From NCBI GenBank assembly GCA_019454185.1, contig CP075368.1, positions 1,054,001 through 1,118,000 of the forward strand: a DNA stretch of 64,000 bases. Reading direction: 5' to 3'. Below are positions 32,425 to 41,130 of this stretch, piece after piece. The notes beneath the pieces are model-generated. The model had not been told where the DNA came from. It worked only from the letters and a program-made list of their open reading frames with translations, and made no database searches. Position 1 is the stretch's first letter, and every line of letters starts with the position of its first letter. Source of the DNA: Phycisphaeraceae bacterium (GTDB lineage Bacteria; Planctomycetota; Phycisphaerae; Phycisphaerales; UBA1924). Made by a program: the position numbers and the translations under genes.

Positions 32425-33704
32425 CGCACACCTCGCTGGTCGACGTCACGTAGAAGAGAGTGAAGATTCGCCATGCGGAATGTTCGACCCGTCCGATCGG
32501 GCTCGATGCTGTCCGCGCCGTCCTCGAGGTCGCGCGTTTCACCGCTGGCGTCGACGACGCGAAACAGCGGGCCACGGGTGACTGAGCAGTCGGCGAGCCC
32601 GAGAACTTTGCCAGAACGCCGGACGAGGACTCGGATAACCTCCGCGTCGTCGCCTGCAGCGACTGCGTCTGCGAATGTCCGGCTTGTGGCTTCCTTGACG
32701 TCCGCCGTGTTCGCCTTCTCGACGAAGTTCCTTGAGGCAGTCCGGAGATCCCTGATTGACTTCTTGAGCACCGAGTCACTGGCCAGAGTCGCGAGCTTCA
32801 CGCCACCGCGTCCAGGCTCCACCGCGCTTGTCAGTTGCGAGATTGCGTCGCGGGCTCGGTCGAGTACCGCGCCGAACGCGCGTGCGACGACAACTTCGTT
32901 GGCCTGCTCGCGATGACCCGCCTCGCGGAGACGAGCGACGACGCCATCCTCGATGCTCGGCAGGTCGGCTGCGCGACCGATCGCGCGGGCCAACCGCAGC
33001 CGCTTCTCGCTCGCAGACGTCGACGTGCCGAGCAGTCGTGAACGGACTAGGGTGCGTTCGTCGTCGGTGGGGTGTTCGGGGGACAGCGCTTGCAGGAGGG
33101 TTTTGGGCCAGCCAGAGATTTCGCGGTCGCCTTCCAGCCAACCGAGCAGCCATTTGCGAATGCTGGTGCCGCCTTTCCCGACGCGTTGCTCAAGGAATGC
33201 GGTGGACAGCGCTCGCCCGACCGGCTCCAGTTCGAGCTGATCGAATCGCGAGCCACTCGCGAAACCGAGACCACCATCGACCCGGATCGCGCGCGTTGCG
33301 GCCTGACGGTGCGTGTTGCGGACGTAGTTCGTCGCTTGGCGCAGCCGGTGGAATGACCACACGTCACGTTCGGTGTCGCGACCAAACGCTCGCCGCCCGA
33401 GGATGCGGCGCGAGGGGTCCTGCGGATCGACGAGGTACTCCAGCTTGCACGCGAGCGCCTCGATGCCGTGACAGATGGCAGTGGGCTTCGGCGGGTTCGA
33501 GCCGCGGGTAGCCAGGTCCTCGTGGATCGCCAGTGCGGCCAAGGGCCAAGAGATCTGCCTCACAAACCAGATGCGACCAAGCTCGGGCACCACGAGTTCG
33601 CGGAAGTACAGGTCGGCGGCCCGCAGATCGAAGTCGAGCGAGATCCGAGAGGCCGTGACTTCGCTCGGCGCGGGAGAGAACCAGAGTGTTGAAGAGTTGC
33701 TCAT
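32421..33704 (-). CDS. Hypothetical protein, first gene of the helicase/nuclease trio
   Basis: A 427-residue protein. The N-terminal half reads RELVVPELGRIWFVRQISWP, LAALAIHEDL, ICHGIEALACKLEYL and FHRLRQATNYVRNTHRQAAT. I recall similar openings in unnamed proteins that precede PLD/SNF2 pairs, but cannot name a family. The C-terminal half is helical (FAGNFVEK-like segments) with a final beta part (GKVLGLADCSVTRGPLFRVV). No catalytic motif is visible. It is a candidate sensor or adaptor for the system. Its stop overlaps the nuclease start (ATGA, 32421-32424); no clear ribosome site precedes its ATG. Confidence 0.7.
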   Translation of the reverse strand: MSNSSTLWFSPAPSEVTASRISLDFDLRAADLYFRELVVPELGRIWFVRQISWPLAALAIHEDLATRGSNPPKPTAICHGIEALACKLEYLVDPQDPSRRILGRRAFGRDTERDVWSFHRLRQATNYVRNTHRQAATRAIRVDGGLGFASGSRFDQLELEPVGRALSTAFLEQRVGKGGTSIRKWLLGWLEGDREISGWPKTLLQALSPEHPTDDERTLVRSRLLGTSTSASEKRLRLARAIGRAADLPSIEDGVVARLREAGHREQANEVVVARAFGAVLDRARDAISQLTSAVEPGRGGVKLATLASDSVLKKSIRDLRTASRNFVEKANTADVKEATSRTFADAVAAGDDAEVIRVLVRRSGKVLGLADCSVTRGPLFRVVDASGETRDLEDGADSIEPDRTGRTFRMANLHSLLRDVDQRGVR

Positions 33705-34114
33705 TGCAGAAGTCAGACCGCTTCGGGCCGGTTCGGACCGTGCAAGCGGGGGCTCCAGGGTTCCGGCGTGAATGAAAGTTGTTCAAGAGTACGCGGCGCA
33801 TGGCACGCCCTCCCCTGGCCCGAGTGTCCTTGCGAGTGTTGCGGGATGGTCTCTTTCATCCAATGGAGGATGAGGTGATATAGCAAAGGGTGCGGCTCTG
33901 GATCGAAGCTGCGTTCGCATCAGGCCCCCGCTCGGAACGCTCCTGTTAACTGGAAACGCTGCGAGGACCTGAGAGCGAGAGAGTTCAGGGGGTTTGGGTG
34001 CCGAAACGGGGTCGTTCGGAGGGGCACCCCGCTCTCCAGATCGAAGCCGAGAGCGCCGAACCCCCGCCACAGCACGGCAACGGGGGCGATTTCGCCGCCC
34101 GGTCTGTAAACGAT

Positions 34115-34144
34115 AAGGCCCCCGTCACCTTTGACGAGGGCCTT
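34115..34144. repeat. Hairpin in the intergenic region
   Basis: AAGGCCCCCGTC (34115-34126) pairs with GACGAGGGCCTT (34133-34144) with one mismatch across a 6-base loop. No T-run follows on the plus strand; a short TTTACAG follows on the minus strand. It may be a weak bidirectional terminator. Confidence 0.5.
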
Positions 34145-34258
34145 GAACTCCCTGTACAAGACCGTTTCGGAGGGTTGGCGGACCACTCTCGGGGTGGCCC
34201 GAGGGGTGTGCGATCGATACGGGGCGTTAACGGGGACAGCCGGAAACCGCGTTTTCAG

Positions 34259-34274
34259 GGCCGCTAGCGGGGTA
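34259..34274 (+). repeat. Right copy of the 16-base inverted boundary word
   Basis: GGCCGCTAGCGGGGTA on the plus strand, the inverted counterpart of 24749-24764. Immediately upstream lies degraded sequence like the end of the small recombinase-associated gene, so it is probably the relic end of a second, oppositely oriented cassette. Confidence 0.55.
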
Positions 34275-34654
34275 CAAATACTCCAGCCCCGTCCATTGGC
34301 GTCGCGGGGCGACCTCCGCGCGGTCCCGCCGGGACGATATGGGCGACGCCCTCGTTCTGCCGCCGCGCCCGTCGGTTGTGGCCAGGCTGAGAAGTCTCAC
34401 GCCGACCACTGGTCGAGACCGGATCGGGGTGTCGGGCGGGCCAGAATCGCCGGCTGCACGGTGCCGAGTCTCAAAGTCGCACGTTTTTGCACCCTCCCCC
34501 CGCACCCCACCGCGGAGCCCCGACGATTGAGGGTTCCGGCCCACACATCTGCATCGTCACGTCGCCTCAGATATGCCAGCCGCTACCCGAACCGCATCGA
34601 TGGCTGTGATACGATTCGCGCCAGCGGGGCCATTACCCGCATGGAATCCGTCCA

Positions 34655-35149
34655 ATGGACCTTTCGGACTTCGACTTTCTGACGGTCGTGATCAGCCGCA
34701 ACGAGGTTGAGAGCTGCGACACGTCGGGACCGATCGCGACCCTGAAGGGATTGCTCCAATCGCCGGCCAGGATTCAGGCCTTTCGAACACGTGTCAACGT
34801 TGCGTTCTTTGGCTATGACGACTCTCCAGAGGAGTTGTTCGAGATTCCCGCTGTCCGCAACTATGTCAGCGAACTCGATGCGGCATTCCCGTACTGGCTC
34901 TACTTCATGGCTCGCGAATACACCGGGCTGCAGTGCCTGGCGCTCTGCATGCTGCCCCCATTCCTGACCGAGGAAGCGAGAGCCAGAATCCACGGCCAAC
35001 GGCTCGCAGACTTGATGGACCGCCGGTGGGTGCCGGCGCTCAGTCACCTTTGCGCGGCAACGGGCGAATCGGATGCCGAGGCTGAGGCGTTGGTCGAGAG
35101 TGCACTCAGCTATTTCATGGATGGACCAACCCCGACTCCACCGAAATAG
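34655..35149 (+). CDS. CRR6 (chlororespiratory reduction 6)-like domain protein
   Basis: A 164-residue protein: FLTVVISRNEVESCDTSGPI, RTRVNVAFFGYDDSPEELFE, and IPAVRNYVSELDAAFPYWLY. This matches my memory of bacterial proteins labelled as chlororespiratory reduction 6 domain-containing, which are of unknown function and often found next to mobile elements or as immunity-like orphans. The ATG at 34655 is chosen because the family-like sequence begins there. TACGAT 39 bases upstream (34610-34615) could serve as a -10 box. Confidence 0.7.
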   Translation: MDLSDFDFLTVVISRNEVESCDTSGPIATLKGLLQSPARIQAFRTRVNVAFFGYDDSPEELFEIPAVRNYVSELDAAFPYWLYFMAREYTGLQCLALCMLPPFLTEEARARIHGQRLADLMDRRWVPALSHLCAATGESDAEAEALVESALSYFMDGPTPTPPK

Positions 35150-35173
35150 CCACTGGCCCCACACGATTCGGCG

Positions 35174-36241
35174 ATGCCAAATCTCTTCCGCCGCCTGCTT
35201 GATGTCCTGGCCGGGTCCACCCAGGCTGACCTTCGCCGCCAGATCCAGTACTTGAAAGCCGAGAACGAGGTCCTCCGCTCGAAGATCAACGGGCCGGTCC
35301 GGGTCACGCCCGGGGAGCGGTCCCGGCTGGTCCGCCTGGCCAAGCCCCTCGGGTCGGCCATCAAGGCGATGGTTTCGATCGTCAGTCCACAGACCTTCCT
35401 GCGGTGGATCCGGGATGCCGGCAATCGCCGGCCGAGGAAGAAAACCGGGCGGAAGCCGGGACGGCCAAAGTCGCCCGAGCAGATCCGGCGTCTGGTCCTG
35501 AGACTCGCGAGGGAGACCGGCTGGGGATACACCCGCATCCTCGGCGAGCTCAAGAAACTGGGCGTCAAGGTCTCCCGCAGCACCGTCGTGAACATTTTAA
35601 AGGATGCGGGGCTGCCAACCGGCCCGGAGCGCGGCGAGGCGACCTGGGACCAGTTCATCAAGTCCCACGCCAAGACCCTGTGGGCGTGCGACTTCCTGCG
35701 GCACCGGATCGTCACGAAATGGGGCTTCCGCGATGCGTACACGCTCGTCTTCGTGAACGTCGCCACGCGCCGGGCCGTCGCCACGGCAAGCACGGAGCAC
35801 CCTGATGCCGAGTGGGTCGCGGCGCAGGTCCCGCTGTTGAAGGCCGCGGCCGGCGACGGCGCAACCGAGTGCCGCGTGCTCACCCGGGACAGCGATACTA
35901 AGTTCGGACGACCGTTCGACGATGCGCTGCGAGCCCACAACATCACGCCGGTGCGCCTGCCGTATCGCGCTCCGAACCTCAACGCCCACGTCGAGCGGTT
36001 CATTCAGACCGTGCAGGACGAGTGCCTCGACCGGTTCATCGTGCTGGGCACGCGACACCTCGATCACCTGATTGCCGAGTTCCTTGAGCACTACATCCGG
36101 GAGCGCCCGCACTCGTCGATCAAGTTCCGCACGCCGGTGGGCAGGCCTCCCCCGCTGCGATTGGCCGATCACCCGGGGGCAGTCCGGTGCCGAACCCGGC
36201 TCGGTGGCGTGCTGAAGCACTACTACCGATTGGCAGGATGA
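35174..36241 (+). CDS. Integrase-core (DDE) transposase
   Basis: A 355-residue single-frame transposase with an N-terminal helix-turn-helix/coiled region (LRRQIQYLKAENEVLRSKI) and an rve integrase core. The catalytic residues are D in WACDFLRHR, D in LTRDSDTKFGRPF and E in NAHVERFIQTVQDEC. It ends with the conserved GGVLKHYYRLAG that I associate with integrase-type transposases of soil and aquatic bacteria. I cannot find convincing terminal inverted repeats or a target duplication around it, so element borders are undefined and it may be a fixed copy. Confidence 0.85.
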   Translation: MPNLFRRLLDVLAGSTQADLRRQIQYLKAENEVLRSKINGPVRVTPGERSRLVRLAKPLGSAIKAMVSIVSPQTFLRWIRDAGNRRPRKKTGRKPGRPKSPEQIRRLVLRLARETGWGYTRILGELKKLGVKVSRSTVVNILKDAGLPTGPERGEATWDQFIKSHAKTLWACDFLRHRIVTKWGFRDAYTLVFVNVATRRAVATASTEHPDAEWVAAQVPLLKAAAGDGATECRVLTRDSDTKFGRPFDDALRAHNITPVRLPYRAPNLNAHVERFIQTVQDECLDRFIVLGTRHLDHLIAEFLEHYIRERPHSSIKFRTPVGRPPPLRLADHPGAVRCRTRLGGVLKHYYRLAG

Positions 36242-36301
36242 AATCCGCAGGATGCCCGAAGGGCCCATCGCGTCGCAGCTGCCATCAGATACGATTGCGT
36301 C

Positions 36302-36625
36302 ATGATCCGACGACTTACAGAGTACCGGTTTTCGGTTTCACCTGATGTGGCCACGGACTGGAACGCCGAGCACGGGGGCAACGTTGGAGCAGTCGAGTTT
36401 CGCTTTGAGGTGGGATGTGACGGGACCTTCCGCGGCAAGGAAAAGGTCTGGGTGCCACATATTCACATGGCGACAGAGAACAGCGCGGGTGTGAAGGTGC
36501 CCGGTGAGTTTGGCTTGGGCGGTGCGGTCGCCAACACATGTGCGGCGTCAACGCCGGAACAAGCAACGCAGCTGATCTGCGAGAAATACCTTGAACACCG
36601 CGGCTATCCGTGGTTTCGCTCCTGA
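36302..36625 (+). CDS. Hypothetical protein
   Basis: A 107-residue protein, MIRRLTEYRFSVSPDVATDW onwards, with beta-rich segments (VEFRFEVGCDGTFRGKEKVW) and a C-terminal helix. No family recognised. There is no ribosome binding site, but TACGAT lies six bases before the ATG (36290-36295), the same spacing as at the TIGR04255 gene, which could mean a leaderless transcript. It is near IS insertions yet appears intact. Confidence 0.5.
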   Translation: MIRRLTEYRFSVSPDVATDWNAEHGGNVGAVEFRFEVGCDGTFRGKEKVWVPHIHMATENSAGVKVPGEFGLGGAVANTCAASTPEQATQLICEKYLEHRGYPWFRS

Positions 36626-36825
36626 TTGATGGAGCATCTGGCAGGGCCGCTGCGGGATTCATACCGCCTCGAAGCGTTCTTGTGGCTTGAAAGCGATTCG
36701 GCTTTTCGAGGCTTTACAGGACACGACCATGCCGAAGTCAAGAGACCTGGCCTGCCCCCCGAAACCTGATCCACCAACTATGAGAGTCCCGAGGGCCGCC
36801 GGTCGCGGCCAGGAGACTCTCGAAG

Positions 36826-37137
36826 ATGAAGCGGACAAGACACTCGGCGGAACAGATCGTGAAGAAGCTGCGGGAGGCGGACGCGATGCTCGCGGCGGGC
36901 AAGAGCGTGGCGCAGGTGGTGCAGGCTCTGGGGGTCAGCGAGCAGACCTTCACCCGATGGCGGAACCAGTACGGCGGGATGCAGGCCGATGAGGCGCGGC
37001 GGCTGAAGGATCTGGAACTCGAGAACGCGCGGCTCAAGCGGCTGGTGGCCGAGCAGGCGATCGACATCTCGATCCTTAAGGAGGCCAACGACTACCTGGG
37101 AAAGCCGCGAGCCCCTCGCGGAGGAGGGGCGTCGTGA
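36826..37137 (+). CDS. IS3-family transposase OrfA
   Basis: A 103-residue HTH/leucine-zipper protein: KRTRHSAEQIVKKLREADAM, then VAQVVQALGVSEQTFTRWRN and a coiled coil (LKDLELENARLKRLVAEQAI). It binds the element ends. The stop overlaps the start of OrfB (37134-37137), so OrfAB may be made by coupling or frameshifting as in other IS3 elements. Confidence 0.95.
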   Translation: MKRTRHSAEQIVKKLREADAMLAAGKSVAQVVQALGVSEQTFTRWRNQYGGMQADEARRLKDLELENARLKRLVAEQAIDISILKEANDYLGKPRAPRGGGAS

Positions 37138-38042
37138 CGCACGTACAGAATCAACTGCATCGGTCGCAGCGGCGCGTGTGCCGCGTGCTCGGCCAGGCGC
37201 GATCGACCCAGCGGTACAAGGCTGTGCCCAGAGACGATGATGCGCGTCTGGTGCAGCGGATGCACGAGCTGGTCCGTCGGCATCCTCGGCGTGGCTACCG
37301 GATGATGTGCGGGATGCTGCGGCTCGAAGGGTTCCGCGTGAACTTCAAGCGTGTGCACCGGCTGTGGCGTCGTGAGGGCTTCAGAGTGCCCCAGAAGCAG
37401 CACAAACGCAGGCGTCTGGGCCACTCGGAGAACGGCATCGTGCGGCGTCGGGCCGAGCACAAGGACCATGTGTGGTGCGTGGACTTCATCTATGACCGGG
37501 ATGAGCGTGACCGTCAGCTCAAGTGCTTGAGCGTGATCGATGAGTTCACACGGGAGTGCCTGGCGCTGGAGGTGGACCGGTGCATCACCGGCGCGGACGT
37601 TGTTGATGTGCTGACGGAGTTGATGATCATCCGCGGGGTGCCGGTGCACATCCGCAGCGACAACGGACCGGAGTTCGTGGCCAAGGCCCTCAGGCGGATG
37701 GCCGAGATCACGGGCATAGAGAACCTGTACATCGCGCCCGGGAGCCCGTGGGAGAACGGGTACGCCGAGAGCTTCCACTCGCGGCTGCGGGATGAACTGC
37801 TCAACGCTGAAGAGTTCGCGGATGTGCGGGAGGCCAAGGCGCTGGCCGCGGCGTGGAAGAACGAGTACAACCATCGTCGGCCGCACTCGTCGCTGGGGTA
37901 TGTCCCGCCGGCGGTGTACGCGGCGAATCTTGAGAGGGGAGACGAGGCCCCTCTCCCCTCTCAAACTCACCCCTCTACCCCCCACGAGACGGATTCGTTC
38001 ATGATCGAGGCGATGGCCGGTACAATCAACCGACTCTCATAG
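37134..38042 (+). CDS. IS3-family transposase OrfB (integrase core)
   Basis: A 302-residue DDE transposase with an HTH_21 region (LVRRHPRRGYRMMCGMLRLE) and integrase core. Catalytic residues are D in VWCVDFIYDRD, D in HIRSDNGPEF and E in ENGYAESFHSRLRDEL, ending NEYNHRRPHSSLGYVPP. The frame is complete, so the element is likely active or recently so. Confidence 0.96.
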   Translation: MTHVQNQLHRSQRRVCRVLGQARSTQRYKAVPRDDDARLVQRMHELVRRHPRRGYRMMCGMLRLEGFRVNFKRVHRLWRREGFRVPQKQHKRRRLGHSENGIVRRRAEHKDHVWCVDFIYDRDERDRQLKCLSVIDEFTRECLALEVDRCITGADVVDVLTELMIIRGVPVHIRSDNGPEFVAKALRRMAEITGIENLYIAPGSPWENGYAESFHSRLRDELLNAEEFADVREAKALAAAWKNEYNHRRPHSSLGYVPPAVYAANLERGDEAPLPSQTHPSTPHETDSFMIEAMAGTINRLS

Positions 38043-38275
38043 GACCTGGTACAGAAAGTGGGGGAAGGTCAGACCGTCCCGAGTTGCCGCCTCCTCAGAT
38101 ATCTTCAGACGATCTGCCGTTGTCGGAAATCGAGATTTCCGGGATCCACTTCCACATCGAGTTTGTGGATGTACCGGACGCGAAAGAGCGCTATGCGCTT
38201 CTCTTCGAACACCTGGGAGACTGGCTGCTTGCCGAATGGGAAAGTGAGCAGGCCACAGAGATCAGGCGTCACGGG

Positions 38276-39211
38276 TCACAAACTGTCTAGCCGGGGGCGT
38301 AGTGCTTTCTCGAACCGAATCATGGTGTCGATCATGGCGTCCTGCGCGGCGGGCCAGTTGGTCTCGTCCTTCCAACCGGCGACGTCGACGGCCGCAGAGA
38401 TCCGGCAGGCACGTGCACCCTCGAGCGGATCCCACTCCATCGCGCCGCCGAAGTCCGCCTCGATGGCTGCCTTCTGCTCTTCCAGCCTGCGGAACAACTT
38501 CTTGTTGCCCTCCCCGGAGTCGGTATCCACATCGATGTACAACTCGACACGAGCGCCCTTCTTCAGAATGACGTAGTTGAAGGCGAGCCCACTGCGGCCG
38601 CCGGATGCTCCCACCCAGCCGGAGGTGCCGGGCGAGATGTTGGCGTGGAGCTTCGTGCGCTGCTTCGCTCGCTCAAGTAATCCCGTCCAAAAGCGATAAC
38701 GGGAATCATGCCGCCCAGCGAGCTCCTTCTTCTTCTCCCCGGCTTCGGTCGTCCCCTCGCTCGGTCCGGTGATCAGCGTGAGGAGCGGTGCCTGAGACGA
38801 TCCGCCGATTCGGACCGCCTCCAGTTTGACGAGGTAAAACCGTGCAAGACCGCATTCATTGAGCCATCCGGCCGCCTTGACATGCTCCGGACGTGGCTCG
38901 CCGACTATCCAGATGGCGGTCTTGGCCTCAAGCGCGGCGAGGTAGGTCAGCAGCTTTCCGAGATGGTCGTGGTCGCTCTTGCCGAGCTGGTTCTCGATGA
39001 TGACGGCCTCACCAAGGGAGTCCTCGGCGACGAGGTCGACGCTGAAATCTCCAGCGTCCTGCTCGCGATCGACGTTCGTCAGGACCAGGTCGAGGAGTTC
39101 GCCGAGCACGTCGATGTTGCCCTCAAGCCACTTTGTGAAGTCCAGGGCTTCATGCTTCCAGACTTCGCGGAGAGGGACGCGCTCGAGTTTGCCGATACCC
39201 GGCTCTGGCAT
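38276..39211 (-). CDS. DUF4268 protein with PD-(D/E)XK-like nuclease region
   Basis: A 311-residue protein. The N-terminal part has the nuclease-like signature FSVDLVAEDSLGEAVIIENQ followed by DHDHLGKLLTYLAAL, the D...E-x-Q pattern I associate with DUF4268-type proteins. The C-terminal DUF4268 region includes FNYVILKKGARVELYID and WKDETNWPAAQDAMIDTM. The ATG at 39211 has AAGGAG six bases upstream; the GTG five codons earlier is less likely. Probably a stand-alone defence-type nuclease or remnant of a restriction system; activity unproven. Confidence 0.72.
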   Translation of the reverse strand: MPEPGIGKLERVPLREVWKHEALDFTKWLEGNIDVLGELLDLVLTNVDREQDAGDFSVDLVAEDSLGEAVIIENQLGKSDHDHLGKLLTYLAALEAKTAIWIVGEPRPEHVKAAGWLNECGLARFYLVKLEAVRIGGSSQAPLLTLITGPSEGTTEAGEKKKELAGRHDSRYRFWTGLLERAKQRTKLHANISPGTSGWVGASGGRSGLAFNYVILKKGARVELYIDVDTDSGEGNKKLFRRLEEQKAAIEADFGGAMEWDPLEGARACRISAAVDVAGWKDETNWPAAQDAMIDTMIRFEKALRPRLDSL

Positions 39212-39271
39212 GAAAGGCTCCTTCACTTCCGCTCCGAAGCGACCAGTGGCGTTGGATTCCCAAGCGATGTA

Positions 39272-39861
39272 CTACACCTTGCCGCCCGCTGGGCTCGACC
39301 TCGCTGGTGTCGCCGCTGCTTGGAGGTCCGACGCGATGGACGCACATAGTTCCACGGAAGCGAAGCAAAAAGCGTTGGCAAAGCCTGGCTCTACTTCCTC
39401 TCCCTCCGGGTGTTGCGCGAAATCACCGACGGCCGCCACAAAGTCGAGCAGGTTGGACGTTGCTTTGGACAAGAACTTTGCCACTCTCCGCGCCCCCACA
39501 TCGCCAGTCGCGGTTCTCAATACCGCGAGGATGGCCTTCGGTTTCGCGGGGAACTTCCCGGTTCGAAGGGCTTCGTCCATGATCCCGGTGAACGTGCGTC
39601 CGCTGCTCTTCCACTCAGATAGCCAGGATGCCGGGATGGCATCACCCTGAATGTTCTCCAGCTTCGCCACCTCTGACAACGCCCGATCCAGCACGAGCCG
39701 CCCTCGTCCGATCGATACTCCAGGATCCGATGCGAGATCTTGAATGGCTGCTCGCACGGCACTCTCCAGACCCGCGGACACGGTGCCCCGAAGCCCATCA
39801 AGGCGAAGTTCAAGCACGCGACGCATGTTCCTGTCAAATCGCGTTGCATCGCTAAAAAGTC
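39272..39861 (-). pseudogene. C-terminal part of an ATPase gene cut off by the ISL3 element
   Basis: Reading leftwards from the insertion, the frame continues SDATRFDRNMRRVLELRLDG to the stop at 39272. Excising the ISL3 element with one AAAAAGTC copy joins it in frame to 41440-42490 (EEVDRLF then SDATRFDRN), restoring one 546-residue protein. The fragment alone has no start signal of its own, although an ATG 10 codons in could be used. Its sequence is helical with no motif; probably the effector or oligomerisation end of the ATPase. Confidence 0.8.
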
Positions 39862-39867
39862 GGGGCT

Positions 39868-41115
39868 TCAGACATTTGAGTGGGTAACTGCGGAGGGGAG
39901 GAGGTTGAGCCCTCCGAGGTGGAAGTAGATGGCGTTGCGGAAGCGGGCGCGATTTCGGAAGCCGCAGGCCATGCGCTTGATCTTCTGGATTCGTGCGTTG
40001 ATCGACTCGGCCCCGGCGTTGGTCGCGTTCTTGAGGATCGCGGTCACGATTCCCTGGAGGTGCTCCTTGATCATCCGCCCCACCTTCTTCATCGGCTCCA
40101 GCCGGCAGCGGCTTGCCCAGCCCAGCCACCACTTCCACATCGCCCGCACGTTGATCTCGTCCGTGTGCTCCCAGGCCTCCATCGCCGCTTCCTTGAGCGA
40201 CCAGGCTCGCGCCGTCCGGAGCGTGCTGGTGCGCAGGGCCGCGAACCGGCCCCGGTCCCGGGCGTCGTCCTGGTGCTTGGGATGGCGCAGCCACTGGTGC
40301 TTGGTGCCCTTGAGCCTTTGGTCCCCTTGCACCATCAGCTCGCGGTGCTCGCGCCGCCGCACCTTGTCCACCGCGTCCCCCAGATGCCGGGCCACATGGA
40401 ACTTGTCGTAGGCGATCTTCTCCGCCGCCTCAGGCACGTGCTCCTCTGCCGCGCGGATGTACGGCTCCCACATGTCCATCGCCATCACCTCGATCGCTCC
40501 GCGCTCCTCCTGGCTCAGCGACAGCAGATAGTCCTCCAGCGTCTGCTTGCCGCGATCGTCGGCCACGTGCACCACCACGCCCCGCTCCTGGTCGCTCACC
40601 ACCGTCACGTACTCGTGCCGGCGCTGGAAGCTGGTCTCGTCCACGCCCAGCCGAGTGGGCGCCCGGTGCTCACGCCGCGACAAGCCACGCTCCACCGCCC
40701 GCGTCATGATCCCGTCCACCTCGTCCCAGCTCAGCCCCAGACGCACCGCCACCGCCTTGATCGAGGCTTGCTCGAGCCAGTGGATCACCAGCGCCTCGAA
40801 CAGCGCCGTGAACCGCCCCCTGGGCTGGGCCCAGGGCACGCTCACCTGAAGCACTCCATGCTCGGGACACTTCACCCGCGGCACATCCGCCGTCAGAATC
40901 GTCTGCATCTGGCACGTGTCCAGGTGCCGCCAGCTTCGCCGCGAGTGGTCGTAGCCGGGGCAGGCCTTGCCGCACTCGGGGCAGCATCGCGGCGTGTCCG
41001 CAAGGTGCTCGACCATCACGTCCACGCGTCCGCCCTCGAGGTCCAGCTTGACTTCGCTCACCCGCCACGGCGCTCGCAAATCCAGGATCTGCTGATACAG
41101 CTGGTTGCTTTCCAT
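39868..41115 (-). CDS. ISL3-family transposase
   Basis: A 415-residue transposase. The N-terminal zinc finger (CCPECGKACPGYDHSRRSWRH, with later CPEHG) is followed by an HTH (IKAVAVRLGLSWDEVDGIMT) and the DDE core: D in RLGVDETSFQRRHEYVTVV, D in VMAMDMWEPYIRA, and E in NAGAESINARIQKIKRMACG. The frame is complete and ends six bases inside the left end of the element, so it is probably functional. Confidence 0.95.
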   Translation of the reverse strand: MESNQLYQQILDLRAPWRVSEVKLDLEGGRVDVMVEHLADTPRCCPECGKACPGYDHSRRSWRHLDTCQMQTILTADVPRVKCPEHGVLQVSVPWAQPRGRFTALFEALVIHWLEQASIKAVAVRLGLSWDEVDGIMTRAVERGLSRREHRAPTRLGVDETSFQRRHEYVTVVSDQERGVVVHVADDRGKQTLEDYLLSLSQEERGAIEVMAMDMWEPYIRAAEEHVPEAAEKIAYDKFHVARHLGDAVDKVRRREHRELMVQGDQRLKGTKHQWLRHPKHQDDARDRGRFAALRTSTLRTARAWSLKEAAMEAWEHTDEINVRAMWKWWLGWASRCRLEPMKKVGRMIKEHLQGIVTAILKNATNAGAESINARIQKIKRMACGFRNRARFRNAIYFHLGGLNLLPSAVTHSNV

Positions 41116-41130
41116 GCGGGACGCTATGAC

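Larger units (their letters stand above)
33705..34654. other. Long intergenic stretch with a hairpin and a cassette remnant
   Basis: I find no well-supported gene. A minus-strand frame at 33920-34186 (88 codons) looks partly protein-like (LYREFKALVKGDGGLIVYRP) but lacks other support. A 12-base-arm hairpin lies at 34115-34144. From about 34150 to 34290 on the plus strand there is similarity to the 3' end of the recombinase-associated gene (SEGWRTTLGVARG beside REWRTLGGHSD), ending in the 16-base boundary word at 34259-34274. Confidence 0.5.
36748..38071 (+). mobile_element. IS3-family insertion sequence, 1324 bases
   Basis: Imperfect terminal inverted repeats begin TGGCCTGCCCCCC on the left and, read inward, TGACCTTCCCCCA on the right. 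Both lead to the shared word CTATGAGAGTC. Ends are TG...CA as usual for IS3. The 4-base target GACC is duplicated at 36744-36747 and 38072-38075. It carries orfA and orfB with an ATGA overlap. Confidence 0.88.
36729..38290 (+). pseudogene. 77-codon gene split by an IS3 element
   Basis: Removing the IS (36748-38071) and one copy of its GACC target duplication joins 36729-36747 to 38076-38290 in frame. The product would be 77 residues, MPKSRDRPELPPPQISSDDL then PLSEIEISGIHFHIEFVDVP, ending RRHGSQTV. AGGA precedes the ATG. The restored frame is uninterrupted, so the insertion is probably recent. No family is known to me. Its 3' end overlaps the convergent DUF4268 gene by 15 bases. Confidence 0.75.

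Noticed and set aside
27767..33704. Reading the helicase/nuclease trio as a DISARM system
   Set aside because: The DUF1998 protein (DrmB) and a DISARM methylase are missing, and the first gene resembles no DISARM component.
34131..34682. 183-codon plus-strand frame across the intergenic stretch
   Set aside because: Only a short part resembles the recombinase-associated gene; the rest is Arg/Ser-rich and runs out of frame into the CRR6-like gene, so it is treated as a relic and not a gene.
35150..36260. Terminal inverted repeats for the integrase-type transposase
   Set aside because: No matching ends or target duplication could be found by eye, so only the gene is reported.
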